From positions 14,363,924 to 14,427,923 of the forward strand of contig NC_061065.1 in assembly GCF_021917145.1 (NCBI RefSeq): 64,000 nt of DNA, read 5' to 3'. Positions 33,420 through 44,839 of this stretch are shown in pieces; the stretch's first letter is position 1; each line of letters starts with the position of its first letter. Source of the stretch: Hypomesus transpacificus. Its lineage: Eukaryota > Chordata > Actinopteri > Osmeriformes > Osmeridae. Under the pieces are notes generated by a model. It did not search any database, was not told where the DNA came from, and was given only the letters and a program-made list of their open reading frames with translations. The position numbers and the translations under genes were made by a program.

Positions 33420-34121
33420 GAGGTTGGTCTTTGACCAGACCTGCTCTCGATGTGGAGTGAAGAGGCCACCACTGTGGTGTCCAAAACCCCTCCGGCTTCA
33501 AGACCCGTACTCCGCAATGGAGGACATTTTTGACTGTGGAGCAATACTATGACATTTTTGGTTTTCACTGGATCTTAAAATCCTAGCCACTGTACACGGC
33601 GTCATTGCAGTCGCTGCTAGCCGTCCATTGTTCTGCCCATCATCCTCCGCAGTCTCTGATGCTCTTTGGAAACCAGTGTTTCAGAGCTCAGTAGGGTTCA
33701 ATTGAGGCACATCCCATAAAACATCGTTTTAAATAAGTGAAACGCCATCTTTTATTTTTGTATTTCTTATTTCCAACACCTGTGCAATTTGGCTGTTGAG
33801 GTTATTTCGCATACTGTAAGTTTTCACTCCTCTGCATAAAGTCTTGCAACACCAACATTTTGGACAGGAAGGTAGGCATTGACTAGGTTAAGTTGGTAGA
33901 TATTAGCTGGCAACAAGTATGGTGCATATATAAACCATGGCTAAATCTCCATAGTGACCACTGATAAATACATACTGTAGTAGACTGCAAGGATTACATT
34001 TTAAGTTGGGACCGTGTAATAGGCTGTTTTGTTTGTTTCTCTGAGTGTTTGTCAAGGTAGACTTTGGGAGAAACAAAGTTTGTGCTTAAATCTCTAGATG
34101 TATGTTAACTGACAACTGTAA

Positions 34122-34127
34122 AATAAA
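34122..34127 (+). terminator. parp1 poly(A) signal
   Basis: AATAAA about 700 bp after the parp1 stop codon, followed by a GT/T-rich stretch ('tgattgttgttgatg'). Confidence 0.6.
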
Positions 34128-34555
34128 TGCTTGATTATGATTGTTGTTGATGTTTTTCTCAGTCATTTTATTGGTCTTGGCCCAAACTCGCTTTTTCTGA
34201 TGTTTTCCCCTTAACAGAATTAAGTCTTGGGGAATATTGCTTCAGAGTGGCAACACTTGTTGAAAATGTAAGACTAATATTTTAAGGTTTGATGTTCAAG
34301 ATATCCTGTAGTTGAAGCACTAGTGTTGTGAAGGAAACGTCTATAATTGGAGGATTAACCAAGTGCTCCATAGGTTTCCCATATAGACTTAAATGTCAGA
34401 TATGTGACAGTTTAATTCAAGCAATGTTTGCCACAAATGCTGGGGATATAAAAAATATATTTGCTTGCCAAAAAATATTGGGTTTCAGTATTCCGCCGAA
34501 GTCAAATTGCCCTCCAAATACTCTCTGTCCCAGAATGCACCTTGACAATAGGGTC

Positions 34556-34590
34556 TTTGAAAAAGCGGCGCGGCTAAGTCAAGATGGCGG
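34556..34590 (+). promoter_or_regulatory. lin9 core promoter motifs: CHR-like site and YY1-like site over the start codon
   Basis: TTTGAA (34556-34561) matches the cell-cycle homology region core and is followed by GC-rich 'gcggcgcggc', which resembles an E2F half site. AAGATGGCGG (34581-34590) is the classic YY1 initiator-region motif and includes the lin9 ATG. The role is inferred from motifs only. Confidence 0.35.
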
Positions 34591-37500
34591 AGATGGACCA
34601 GCTGTTAGATGAGAGTGAGTAACAACATTAATTTAAAAGGAGTTTTAAGTTATGAAGGCCAATTTACGAGGCAATTTTTTGTTGTATTAATGTGATGGAA
34701 TATTATTACTCATCAAATAATATTCGTGTCTTCTTCTTGAGGCGTTTTTAAAGTCGTTTTGTACACGTCAAAGAATCCGATCTGCAAGTCAGTTAGCTAG
34801 CAACGTAGCTCGCTAGCTGGCTAACGCTTTTTATTGCAGCCTGCATGTACAGCTGTATGGCTAGCTTGGTAAGGAGCTTGTTGTGCATTAGCTGACATGC
34901 TAACTTACTAGCTGCTCTAAAAATAATGTCGGCCATGGGCATTCTAGCTTCTCGAGACTGCACACCAAGCACCAGCTCTTTGAACTGGCTAGCGTTAGCT
35001 ATTCATTTGTTTTTGTGTTGTTCTTGCTAGATACTAGATAGTAAATATTTTACCCATGTCACATATTATGTATCAATCAATGGTCTGTAAGCCAAATGAC
35101 AGACGGTGTTGATGTTGATAATAAGTTGGTAGCTAGCTAAGGGTTTAATGATCATCCGGAGACTAATCTATATGGCTTTATTATTAACCAGCAAAGTGGC
35201 TTGAGGATTTATTACCACGTTAACAATAAGAACAAATGGCTCACTCACCAGGTTTGATCTGTCATGTAACATAAATCGTGTTAAGGGTACCTCTATTACA
35301 GTACTTGCTGTCATCCTATGAGAGAATGAAAGGTTACATGGTTGACAGATTTATTATAAAATAGTCTCCAACTATATGACCAAACCCGATTACTAGTATA
35401 ATAAACTAATAGTGTATATCATTGTCAGGTGTAAATTAAGTGATATTCCTTTAATTAACGGATTGTGAATGCAAAATCACATATGATACATTTGATTTAT
35501 GAAATATTTAATTTTGAAGACATATTAACGGTGACCCTCTCCAACTAATGCCCCATGGCTCTTTGTTGCAGGCTCTTCGGCTGAGGCTCTGGTCAGCTTG
35601 AAAGGTAGTGCATTTAGTTGTAAACAGTGAGGGACTAATCATGTCCCTGTAACCTTGTGCATGCCGTTCCCCATACTCATTTGCATCTTGATGGTTTGCC
35701 TTCATAGACCCCGTACATCCTGCAGATTTCCGTCCCTCATTGGGTTAGGCATATTGGATAGCCTTTTATAACAGAGTATATCAACTGGGACGTTCGGTTG
35801 TGTGATTAGTTTTCTTGTCATCGTGTTCTGTGTCTGTCTGTTGCATTTGTATGTGGCTGTCCATTGTTTTATACCCCAGACATAAAGAAAGCAAGTTGTT
35901 GTATAGGGGTTTGTGTCCTTATATCAGCGAATGTCTGAATTTCCAGAGGGCAGCTTGTCAAACAGTCTGAATGAGAAAAGCAGCCTACCAAGAGCTCACA
36001 ATACCAGAGGACGTCACTCCCTGGCAACCATGGACACGGTGAGAGAGCTAATCATATTTATCTAGACATTAGACCTCTAATCTACAAGAAAGGCCTATTC
36101 AAAGTCTGTGTCTGGTGATGCAATCAGCATCAAGGCGTCGGTAAATGCATCCCCTCCAGTCCACTTTGAGTCTTCAGTTCATCCTTGATGATTGTTGATC
36201 ACAGTGATGCATTACAAACCATCGATATAATCTTGAATAGCATAGTGGATTGAGAGGGGATCGATCCGTCTCCTGTTAATAGTTGGAGTTTGGTCAGGAT
36301 GCACTGACGTGTATGTCTGCCTGTGCAGCCCACGCGGAGCTCCAAGAGGAGCCGTCTGTTCCGGGAGGAGGAAGAGCAGCAGCCCCGCCTGCCCTCCAGG
36401 TCACCCAGGAGGAGCCAGAGAGTCACCACCCTACCCCAGGTGAGGGCTCCACTGCCACACGGCACCGCAGGACAATCCACTGTGTTCCCAAAGCTGTACT
36501 GTCCTGCTAGTTTGGCTGTTCAGCTCAGTCACTGCTGAAGTCGGCCCACCCAGGTGGACATCGGGGACAACCACATGGGCTGTTAGGGGTTAATGATAGT
36601 CTACGATGGCCCCTACAAAGTCTACGATGGCCCCTACGAACTGACTAGATCCGGTGTAGACATGGCTGTTGTTACCTCATGTGCCCTCCTTGCGTTTTCT
36701 GCAGAAGTTTGCCAGTGTGACCACCCCAGACAAGAAGGCCTCCCAGAGGATTGGGCTGAGGCTGAGGAACCTCCTCAAGCTGCCTAAGGCACACAAGTGG
36801 TGCATCTATGAGTGGTTCTACTCCAACATAGACAGGTAGGCTCCCACTTCCAACACCAACTTCAGGGCACTGGGAAGAAATGGTTAACGCATTCATTCAA
36901 GACAGGGAAATCTCTGACATTACACGTGCAAAGTATTTACATGCACTTAGTCTTCAATTATAGGTCATTAAAATGTATCTGGTATATTTGAACCAAAATG
37001 ATTTGTGAAATTGTAGGCTTGTCTACAGAGGGTGTGAAACCATGTTTAAAGCAGATAAATGGATGGCCTAAAGAATTGAAAAATCTGTGCATGGATGAAA
37101 TCTCTTCCTGACGATGCTGTCTCTGCCCTCTCCTGCCCAGGCCCCTATTTGAAGGGGACAACGACTTCTGCCTGTGTCTGAAGGAGTCCTTCCCCAACCT
37201 GAAGACCAGGAAGCTGACCCGGGTGGAGTGGGGCACCATCCGCAGACTGATGGGCAAGCCCAGACGGTACGGGACGACGCTGCCAGGGCTGTTAACCTGA
37301 CCACATGTATACCGCTTGGTACTGGATCAAAGACGCTTACAAAGGAAGCCTTGTTGGCAACATAAGAAGATGGTTGTTGTCAGAGTTAAGGATATTGGAC
37401 AAAGTCATAAACGATATGTTTGAAAAGAGGCAAAGCATCTTCCGAACAATCATTGTTTTCGGGCGTGCTGTTCCCTCGTTCTTCTGAGGCTGTTTGTAAA

Positions 37501-40304
37501 CGTGGTTCCCCCTCTTCCCCCCCCCCCCCCCCCCCCTCCAGGTGCTCGTCTGCGTTCTTTGCGGAGGAGCGGACGGCGCTGAGGCAGAAGAGGCAGAAGA
37601 TGCGCCTACTGCAGCAGAGGAAGCTGTCCGACGTGTCGCACTGCAAGGACCTCCCCGAGGAGATCCCCCTGCCTCTCATCATAGGAACCAAAGTCACCGG
37701 TAAAACACGCTCACTCAAACACACACACAGATTGTGCGTGTGTGTGTGAAAACACGCATACTTACCCGGTCGCATCTGTGTGCTCCAGCTCGACTGCGAG
37801 GGGTTCACGACGGCCTGTTCACCGGGCAGATAGACGCCGTGGACACCAGCGCCGCCACCTACCGCGTCACCTTCGACCGCAACGGCCTCGGAACGCACAC
37901 CGTGCCCGACTACGAAGTGCTGGTACGGCCGCCAAAGACACCGGCGCATTTCACTCATCCTCATAGGGCTTTCGCGTATGGTGCGGCCAGGTGCAATACA
38001 TGGTGAAGTATTGGGGGAGGAGCTGAGAGTGGGAGGCATAAGTGAATGATGGGTTAGCGTTTCTAATGCACACATTTGTACGCGTGATTCAGTCGTAACA
38101 ATCGCCGGGCAAAACAAATGGAATGCGTCGTCGTATCGATGTGTGTTTGTAAACACACGTACAGTATAACGCATGCACATACTGTATGTCTTTGAGGACA
38201 GCTGAGCGATACGTCAACAGAGGTATTGAAGCTAGATTGTTTGTGTTGTTCCCTTGGCAGAGCAATGAGCCCAATGAGACGATGCCCATCTCGGCCTTCG
38301 CCCAGAAACAGCGGCCCTCACGCTTCCAGAACTTCCTGACTCCGCCCAGAGGGCCCTATCCCTCCTCCACAACTCCTGTCCTCATGGTAACAGTGGGAGG
38401 TTGCATTTAAAACGTTGTTAATGCTGAGGGGGATTACAACTTCAAAGACCAGGATGCACGGTTGTGGTTAAACCCATCTGAACAATGGTCTGCTTCTAAA
38501 TTGATTTTTTTTTTTTTGGTGTTCACCAGTAGTAGTATCTTAAGTGTAAACGTTTACATTTGTCAAGAGTGATCATTGATTCTCTTTGTTTTCTACTCCA
38601 TGAGCTCTGTCACCTAAACAAGTCTAAGAAAAGGCCAAATCTGACGCCCCTTTTTCCTCCCCGGACAGGACAACGACCCTCTCATCAGCCAGTCACCATG
38701 GAAGAGCAAGCTGGCCGGGACGGAGGGAGACACCCTGGGGGGGTTCCCCGTCAAGTTCCTGGTCCAAGTGGTGCGTCTCGTATCCCTTCCTCTGGGGAAA
38801 CGCCCTCTGCCGTTTTCTGGCAGTTTCCATGAGTGTTTTGAGAAGCGTGTGGTGAGTGACTGGCATTAAAAGGCACTCTTCCATCTCCTCCCAGACGAGG
38901 CTCTCCAAGATCCTCATGATCAAGAAGGAACACATCAAGCACTTGAAGGACATGAACACGGAGGCTGAGAAAATGGTGCGCTCTTGGCATATTCTGTTTT
39001 CATCGCTGAACTTGTCCCCTTTTGCCAAATATTGCTTTCAAGTCCAGCTATCACGACATGAATTATTTTTCCGCCACGCAATTCTGTGTCCTTTCATGCA
39101 ATTAGAACTGTGACAATGTCAAGAGTTTAGCTGATCTTGAGCCCCTTACTGCCAATCTAGCTGGCCCCTTGTTGTATTTGCCCTTGCGTTGGTATGTAAC
39201 TGAGCTGTGTGTGCAGAAGTCCTACTCCATGCCCATCGGCCTGGACTTCCAGAAGCGCTACGCCACCACGGTGCTGGAGCTGGAGAGGCTCAACAAGGAC
39301 CTCAACAAGGTTCTGCACCAGGTGCAGCAGTTCTGCTGCGAGGTGAGGGGAACCCTGATGTGCCTCGACACACGTCCTGTTTGGAAGCTCTCTCCGGGTT
39401 TCTCTTCCGTCTCTCTCGGTTTCTTGTCTTTGTTTGTCTGGGTTTCTCTCTCTCTCTTTTGTCTTTCTCCGTTTCTGTTGTTCCACCGTTTTCCAAGTCA
39501 CAACTCATCTCTGGGGACGGCTCTGTGTTTACTGATTGTGTGTGTGTCCATGTGTCCAGCTGGCTCCAGACCAGGGCATGGCACCCGCTGACCGACCCAC
39601 CGAGCTCCGGCGGCGCTGTGAGGAGGAGGCCCAGGAGATGGTGCAGCAGACCAACTCTCTACGGGACGAGCAGCAGTGTGTGTCCAACCCCAACCTCACC
39701 CACCTCGTCTCCGGCCTCACGGCCCTCCTGCTGCAGATTAAGGTTTGGGGACTTCCGGCCTCGCAGGACACAAATGCTTTGAGATGCCGTCTTCCCTTTA
39801 ATCACCCACTCTCAGTGGGACTCAAGAAACGTCATTTCAAACCTTGCTTAGTGTTAGTCAATAGTTTACACACACAGAAATGCTGATGTTTCGGAATGGG
39901 ATATTGTTGGTCTAACTGCCAGTTTGTTTACTTATATTCCAGTGTTTAGCTGAAGGAGGCGACCTGAATTCATTTGAGTTCAAATCCCTGACAGACTCTC
40001 TGAATGACATCAAGAGTTCGATAGACCCATCCAACCTCAGGTTTGTTTCCGCCCCAGCCTAAAGACATTAGTCGTTGTCAATGTCTCCTTCTCTAAGGAG
40101 AGGCCAGAAATGGTTTCATAAGGGCGGTGTAACTGTATCCATGAGGAGTGTACTAAGTTTGGGTGTGCGTGCTTGCCTGTCCTTTTTTTTTTCTCCAGTT
40201 GCTTCCAGAACAACGTGGAGATCCACGTGGCCCACATCCAGAGTGGCTTGAGTCAGCTGGGAAACCTGCATGCTTTTGCTGCGAACAACACCAACACGGT
40301 CTGA
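34584..40304 (+). CDS. lin9: LIN9, MuvB/DREAM complex subunit, complete, 15 exons
   Basis: Scaffold subunit of the MuvB core, which with E2F/DP/p130 or MYB controls cell-cycle genes. Exons: 34584-34614, 35572-35604, 35947-36038, 36329-36439, 36705-36835, 37141-37266, 37542-37699, 37789-37922, 38261-38386, 38669-38770, 38895-38975, 39217-39342, 39560-39742, 39943-40040, 40199-40304; 1638 nt, 545 aa (human 542). The N-terminus is MAEMDQLLDE. The DIRP domain runs from RNLLKLPKAHKWCIYEWFYS through GDNDFCLCLKESFPNLKTRK to RRLMGKPRR. The Tudor-like segment is LRGVHDGLFTGQIDAVDT to HTVPDYEVL. Then come TRLSKILMIKKEHIK, the helical LELERLNKDLNKVLHQVQQ and the C-terminal CLAEGGDLNSFEFKSLTDSL, IHVAHIQSGLSQ and LHAFAANNTN. 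All parts match the vertebrate family closely. The gene is head-to-tail with parp1 and convergent with mixl1. Confidence 0.96.
37517..37536. repeat. C20 run used as the polypyrimidine tract of lin9 exon 7
   Basis: Twenty consecutive C followed by 'tccag' and exon 7 (37542). A length-unstable homopolymer thus forms part of a constitutive acceptor. Confidence 0.9.
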
Positions 40305-41205
40305 GCTCCCCTCAGCCCACACAGGCACGCTGCTCCCCTCAGCGCACGCTGCTCTTAAGACCCAGGGAGGGAGCTTTCATGCCCCATCTTAACTGACTGA
40401 AGCAAACAAAGATATGTTCATTGACTTAAGATGCCCCCTGAATTGGACTTCCAAATGAATTGCCCCCGTTTTCACGTGCCCAAATGTTTGTGTGATTGTG
40501 GGAGGATATCTTATTTCTTTTGAAGTCCAGCTTGTTTTTATTGTAGTTTGGAAAGAGGTTTTCCACTTCATGTCTCTAAAGAACCTGATCACTCTGTTAG
40601 GTGGCTTAGGGTCACGTATTTACAGAGCAAATTCCAGTTGTTGATATATTCTCTCATTTCATGTGCCATACAATACTTTGAGCAGTTTCTGTAATCCATA
40701 TTTATTTATTTTTGAGAGGGGGTAGAAATTGTTATATTTGACCATTTTAAAGTTTCCCTGTGAGTCCATGTTTTGTGTTCCTTTACTCCACTGGTAGAAG
40801 ACACAGGTGAAGCAAAATATTTTCTTGTAAAATAGTTTATTGTAGATATTTGTACAATACCTTTATGATTACTAGGATTTATCGTCCACATTTCTGCAAT
40901 GTATTCAGAAATGGCTTTTGTATTTTTTGTGTGCACTGAAGAGATTTTGGTATTTTTCTAAATAAGAATTGTTGGTTTCTTTTCTGACACCACTGAGTAA
41001 AATGGATTTATCATTTTTAATTGGACATTGCTGTTGCTGCAACCTCACTGATACCTACATCACTGGTGTAACCTAAATTTGAGTGCTAAATTAACTAAAA
41101 CAATGACTATCTGTTCTGAGAATATCCTTTTCACCATTGGTTTTGTAAAGCTGTATATGGGAATGTCGAGTGGCATTTGTAAATACTGTTGCTGTTTTTT
41201 TATAC

Positions 41206-41211
41206 ATTAAA
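41206..41211 (+). terminator. lin9 poly(A) signal
   Basis: ATTAAA after a 900-nt 3' untranslated region, with T-rich sequence just before it and a 'tgtgtttt' element some 40 nt after. Confidence 0.5.
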
Positions 41212-41310
41212 CACAGCAAAGCAAATTGCTATTTTCTCCTCTTGGCCGATCCTGTGTTTTGGAACTGTTGATAAAACAATTTGGAACAGGTTACATTACA
41301 TATTCCATAT

Positions 41311-41316
41311 TTTATT
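41311..41316 (-). terminator. mixl1 poly(A) signal
   Basis: AATAAA on the minus strand about 140 bp past the mixl1 stop. lin9 and mixl1 transcripts therefore end within roughly 100 bp of each other, or overlap. Confidence 0.5.
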
Positions 41317-41457
41317 TAGCATGATTGGTATAGGACATTAACGTTTTATAATAAATACATGTCTATTTTTACTAAATGTGCACACATTTTGAAGGCATAA
41401 ACGTTGAGTTAAAAAAAAAAACTAAATTGGTAAACATTTCCAGAATTTACAAAATGT

Positions 41458-42682
41458 TCAAATAAAGTCTCCAAAGCCGGCCATAGTGCTGTTTTCCCAA
41501 TCGGAATCCGAATCAGAGAATTCTTGCACAATGTTTGCACGGTCTGGAGAGAACTGATCGAAGTTGGGCCTTGTCTTGACCTGAAGTTGCTGGACCTGAC
41601 AAGCAGCATGAATTGGCAAAGACCTGTTAAAGATGTTCTGTGATGGAATAGGAGGGATTACCACCTTCATCTCGGGCCCAATGGTCTTGTTTGGTGGGAA
41701 GTTGTCATACTCTACTAGAACATGTTTTGGGCCCACGTTGCTATTTAGAGCGGTGAGATACTGTCCTTTTTCTTTGAGATAAGAATGAACATTAGTGCAT
41801 GGGCCTGCCACACCAAGCTCGTCCTGTTGATCGACCATAGGCCTACATCTGTTTCCTTCAATGGCTGCGTCGTAGACAGATGGGATTGTGATGTCCTCGT
41901 AGCTTCCCGTTTTCGCCGGAAGGGTAGCAGTGTGAGCCTCCTCTGTCCGGGTATGGAGTGGATGTCGGAAGTTGTCCCCCTGTGAGAAGTTAGGCAATCT
42001 CTGCATCTCTTGTTGGGGCATCCTATTCTGAAGCGCCGATGGAGCCTTTGAAACGGCGCCACTGAGTTTTACAGTTGTTCCAACTTGGCGACGGGACTTT
42101 GCGCGGCGGTTCTGGAACCATACCTGAAAAACAAACGGCTCGTTATATTCTGGTTGTATCCTGTTTTTTTCCAGGCCTATAGTAGCCACATTTAGTTTCA
42201 ATAGAAAGTAAGGATTAGTGTAGCCGACCTGAATCCTGGACTCTGGAAGTCCAGTAAGGGTTTCCAGTCTCTCACGAAGGTAGATGTCAGGGTACTGGGT
42301 GTCCGAATAAACCTTCTCAAGCACCTCAATCTGCGGTTGGGTGAAGTTGGTTCTCTTTCTCCGATGGGTCAGCAAAGCCATACTGTCCGCTCTTGGCCCA
42401 GTAGAGATTGTAGGCCTACAGTTGAAGTTTACCATGCCACTGGCACTGTAATCTGTATGAAATAAACACAGAATTGCATGAGTATGAACACAATATTAAA
42501 ATACTTTGTGATATGCTATATGCTATTAAAAAAAGAGCCCCCATTTACTGCCCCGGGGCCTAGGCTACTCACACACCTGAATGCGCCACGCTGCTTCTAT
42601 CCAGATGTCCCTCATGATGCATCTGGAACTGACTGAAGTCTCCGACCCGCAGTTTTCCATGGACCGAAGACATGTTGCTCAT
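41458..42682 (-). CDS. mixl1: Mix paired-like homeodomain transcription factor, complete, 3 exons
   Basis: Nodal/TGF-beta-responsive mesendoderm transcription factor. Exons 42682-42577, 42452-42229 and 42123-41458; 996 nt, 331 aa. Exon 1 starts [16 protein letters not shown]; exon 2 is entered at 'catacag' to keep phase ([11 protein letters not shown]). The homeodomain begins [19 protein letters not shown] near residue 66. It continues through [20 protein letters not shown] and, across intron 2, [13 protein letters not shown], with Gln at homeodomain position 50. The C-terminal half contains [20 protein letters not shown], the Smad interaction motif known from Xenopus Mixer/Milk and zebrafish Bon, and ends in an acidic SDSDSDWE tail. 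Position between lin9 and acbd3 supports orthology with human MIXL1. Intron 2 (105 nt) has no in-frame stop. Confidence 0.93.
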
Positions 42683-42725
42683 CTTATTCCCAGACTCTAA
42701 ATGGCTTCAACGACTTGTTGCTGGT

Positions 42726-42731
42726 CTTATA
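42726..42731 (-). promoter_or_regulatory. mixl1 TATA box
   Basis: Minus-strand 'gaatataagacc', TATAAG about 45 bp upstream of the mixl1 ATG, which implies a very short 5' untranslated region. Confidence 0.45.
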
Positions 42732-42739
42732 TTCATCAC

Positions 42740-43352
42740 GGTCATCTTGTGATCAAAGGGACGTGTTAACGTGCGGGCCATTAGAAACGGCTGGCACTGA
42801 AACAGCTTTACACACGACATCAGACGCGCCCAGTGGCGAGCTAAATGTGTGAACAAGTGACACCCTGAATGACGGCGTGAGCTAAGGTCGTTTTAATGGA
42901 ATATGCACGCTCAATACACATTTCATGAGAAAACAATTATCCGCTTCAAGGGATGTAGTTCCTGGACCATTAGTGTACCAAGAAAGAGACGGTCAGAAGT
43001 TCAGACACTGGATCTCCAGAATGTTTAAGTTGCATTTTGTCATTGCCTTTTCATTTAGTATGGGCTTCATAGAGGCATCTTTTATTATTTTTTTAATTTT
43101 AGGCTTATACTAACCTTGATACACATATACATCTGGCATAAAAACTATTTGATTTTGAACGTCGGCCTGATTTATAGAAATGATGAATCATTCACTCCCT
43201 TCTCATCACAAAGAAAGCTGATCTAATACACAAATCCAGTTCAAAGATGCAGAAGTTGACATTGAATGGGCTTCCTCTCCAGTCCCCAATGAACTGTGGG
43301 GGGTCGATTGAATAGGCCATTGGTCTGCTGCACACGTTAGTCTGCAGTCTTT
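42740..43352. other. mixl1 upstream region, no gene seen
   Basis: Intergenic sequence that probably holds mixl1 regulatory elements. I cannot name a site with confidence. Confidence 0.4.
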
Positions 43353-43560
43353 AATCAGAATCAGAAAGGGATTTATTCGCCATGAAAGTTTGCACAGACA
43401 AGGGATTTGCTTTGGCAGGAAGGTGCATACAATAAACATATAGGAATCTTAAATTTAGATATATGGTCTAACTATACTAAGAATACATAAACTAGCAATA
43501 CTAAGTGGAATACAATTAAAATAAAATATACAATAAAATAAAATATACTATAAAATACAA
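43353..43560. repeat. Dispersed repeat, family A, copy 2 (longest)
   Basis: 'aatcagaaagggatttattc', 'gccatgaaagtttgcacag', 'gcaggaaggtgcatacaata', then 'aacatataggaatcttaaat' and an AT-rich tail with 'actagcaatactaagtggaa'. It shares its 5' half with copy 1 and its 3' half with copy 3. Confidence 0.8.
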
Positions 43561-44740
43561 CATAAGTTGCCATAAAATAAAATATAAGTTGCCAATTTCT
43601 AGTATAAAATACAATATAAAATACAAATATTACACGAATACAAATATTACACGATCTCATAAAATGTGGGTTATTTAAACCTGATTCCAAATATATCCTA
43701 AATGTAGCCTAATTTACATGTTGGGAGAATTTCATAGGCTACATTTATCTTGTAAAATTGTATAGACAAGCCCATAGGCTACCCTAGATTAGTCTTAGAC
43801 GTAGGCCTATCATATATAGGCTACCAAAAATGTAGACTTGTGTGCTATGCAGACAGGATTCTTCTCTGAGCTATAGTCTATAAATACATATTGAAAGGAA
43901 TTCTGATGATCTTTTGAAATTGTCTAGCAGGCTAGGCTATAGGCTGGTTTTGTTGGTTCTTTGTCAGTCCATTCTCTTTGACTTGAGACATCAGCTAATA
44001 GCCTACGCAGCATATTACGTCCCTTTTTTGTTGGTAAAATAACATACTGTGGGCTAGACAAATATGATAAACAAAACATGCCGCTTAGTAGGCTATTATG
44101 TTGTAGTATTTTATCACAACCAAAACATTTGACACAGTAGGCCTATTCTTGTTTGTCGTCACAGTAGCCTACTGACTTTGACACTTGGCCTTGCCTGTTA
44201 CGCTACCAATTAATTAATTAATTAATTAAAAGCATTAGAAAGTTCAGTTGTGATTAACTCACAGACTTTGTGGTTCGCAAAGCCAACATTCAACATCAAA
44301 CACATTCATGGAAGTTTAAACATCGCGACACAAAGACAAAGTAATGACTCTCAGGAGCTCTCAGCCATGCCTACAGCCTAGACTGGACATTTCACACCTT
44401 GAGAGTGGCCACTAGGCTATCTATTGAGACAGACTTGGAAATGGCCCCGACGAGAGAGATTTGCGAAGGTATGCCAACAATCAGCGTTCGCTCTATTAAG
44501 TTGGTCTGAATGTGTTGCTGTTTTAAAACCAGTGTAGTTAATGAAATACATGTAGGCCTAATCCCCCCCCCACACACCTAACCCCACCCCCTTTGTGTGT
44601 ACTACAGGATGTATATTTTGTCAACAACAAATCAAAACTTCTGGCAAAAGATCAATGTTATTATGGCATCTGTACAAATAAATCCAAATTAATAATACAA
44701 ATAATATAAATAATTATACATGTGCCGTGTTGCTTAGTTA
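43561..44740. other. Intergenic AT-rich stretch between mixl1 and acbd3
   Basis: No gene seen. It includes a perfect (ATTA)n run at 44207-44230 ('aattaattaattaattaatt'), which also reads as overlapping TAAT homeodomain core sites, and a C-rich stretch near 44563-44592. Confidence 0.5.
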
Positions 44741-44750
44741 CGCGATGTTT

Positions 44751-44758
44751 CTACGTCA
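44751..44758. promoter_or_regulatory. CRE/UPRE-like site upstream of acbd3
   Basis: CTACGTCA (reverse TGACGTAG), with a second ACGTC at about 44766, lies about 80-90 bp before the acbd3 ATG. This fits a CREB/ATF-type promoter element; function is inferred only. Confidence 0.35.
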
Positions 44759-44839
44759 GTACTTTACGTCTCGATCTACGAGAACATCCGCCAAACGAAA
44801 ACGGAAGTAAGTACGTGGCCGCTTCAGCTGACATTCTGC

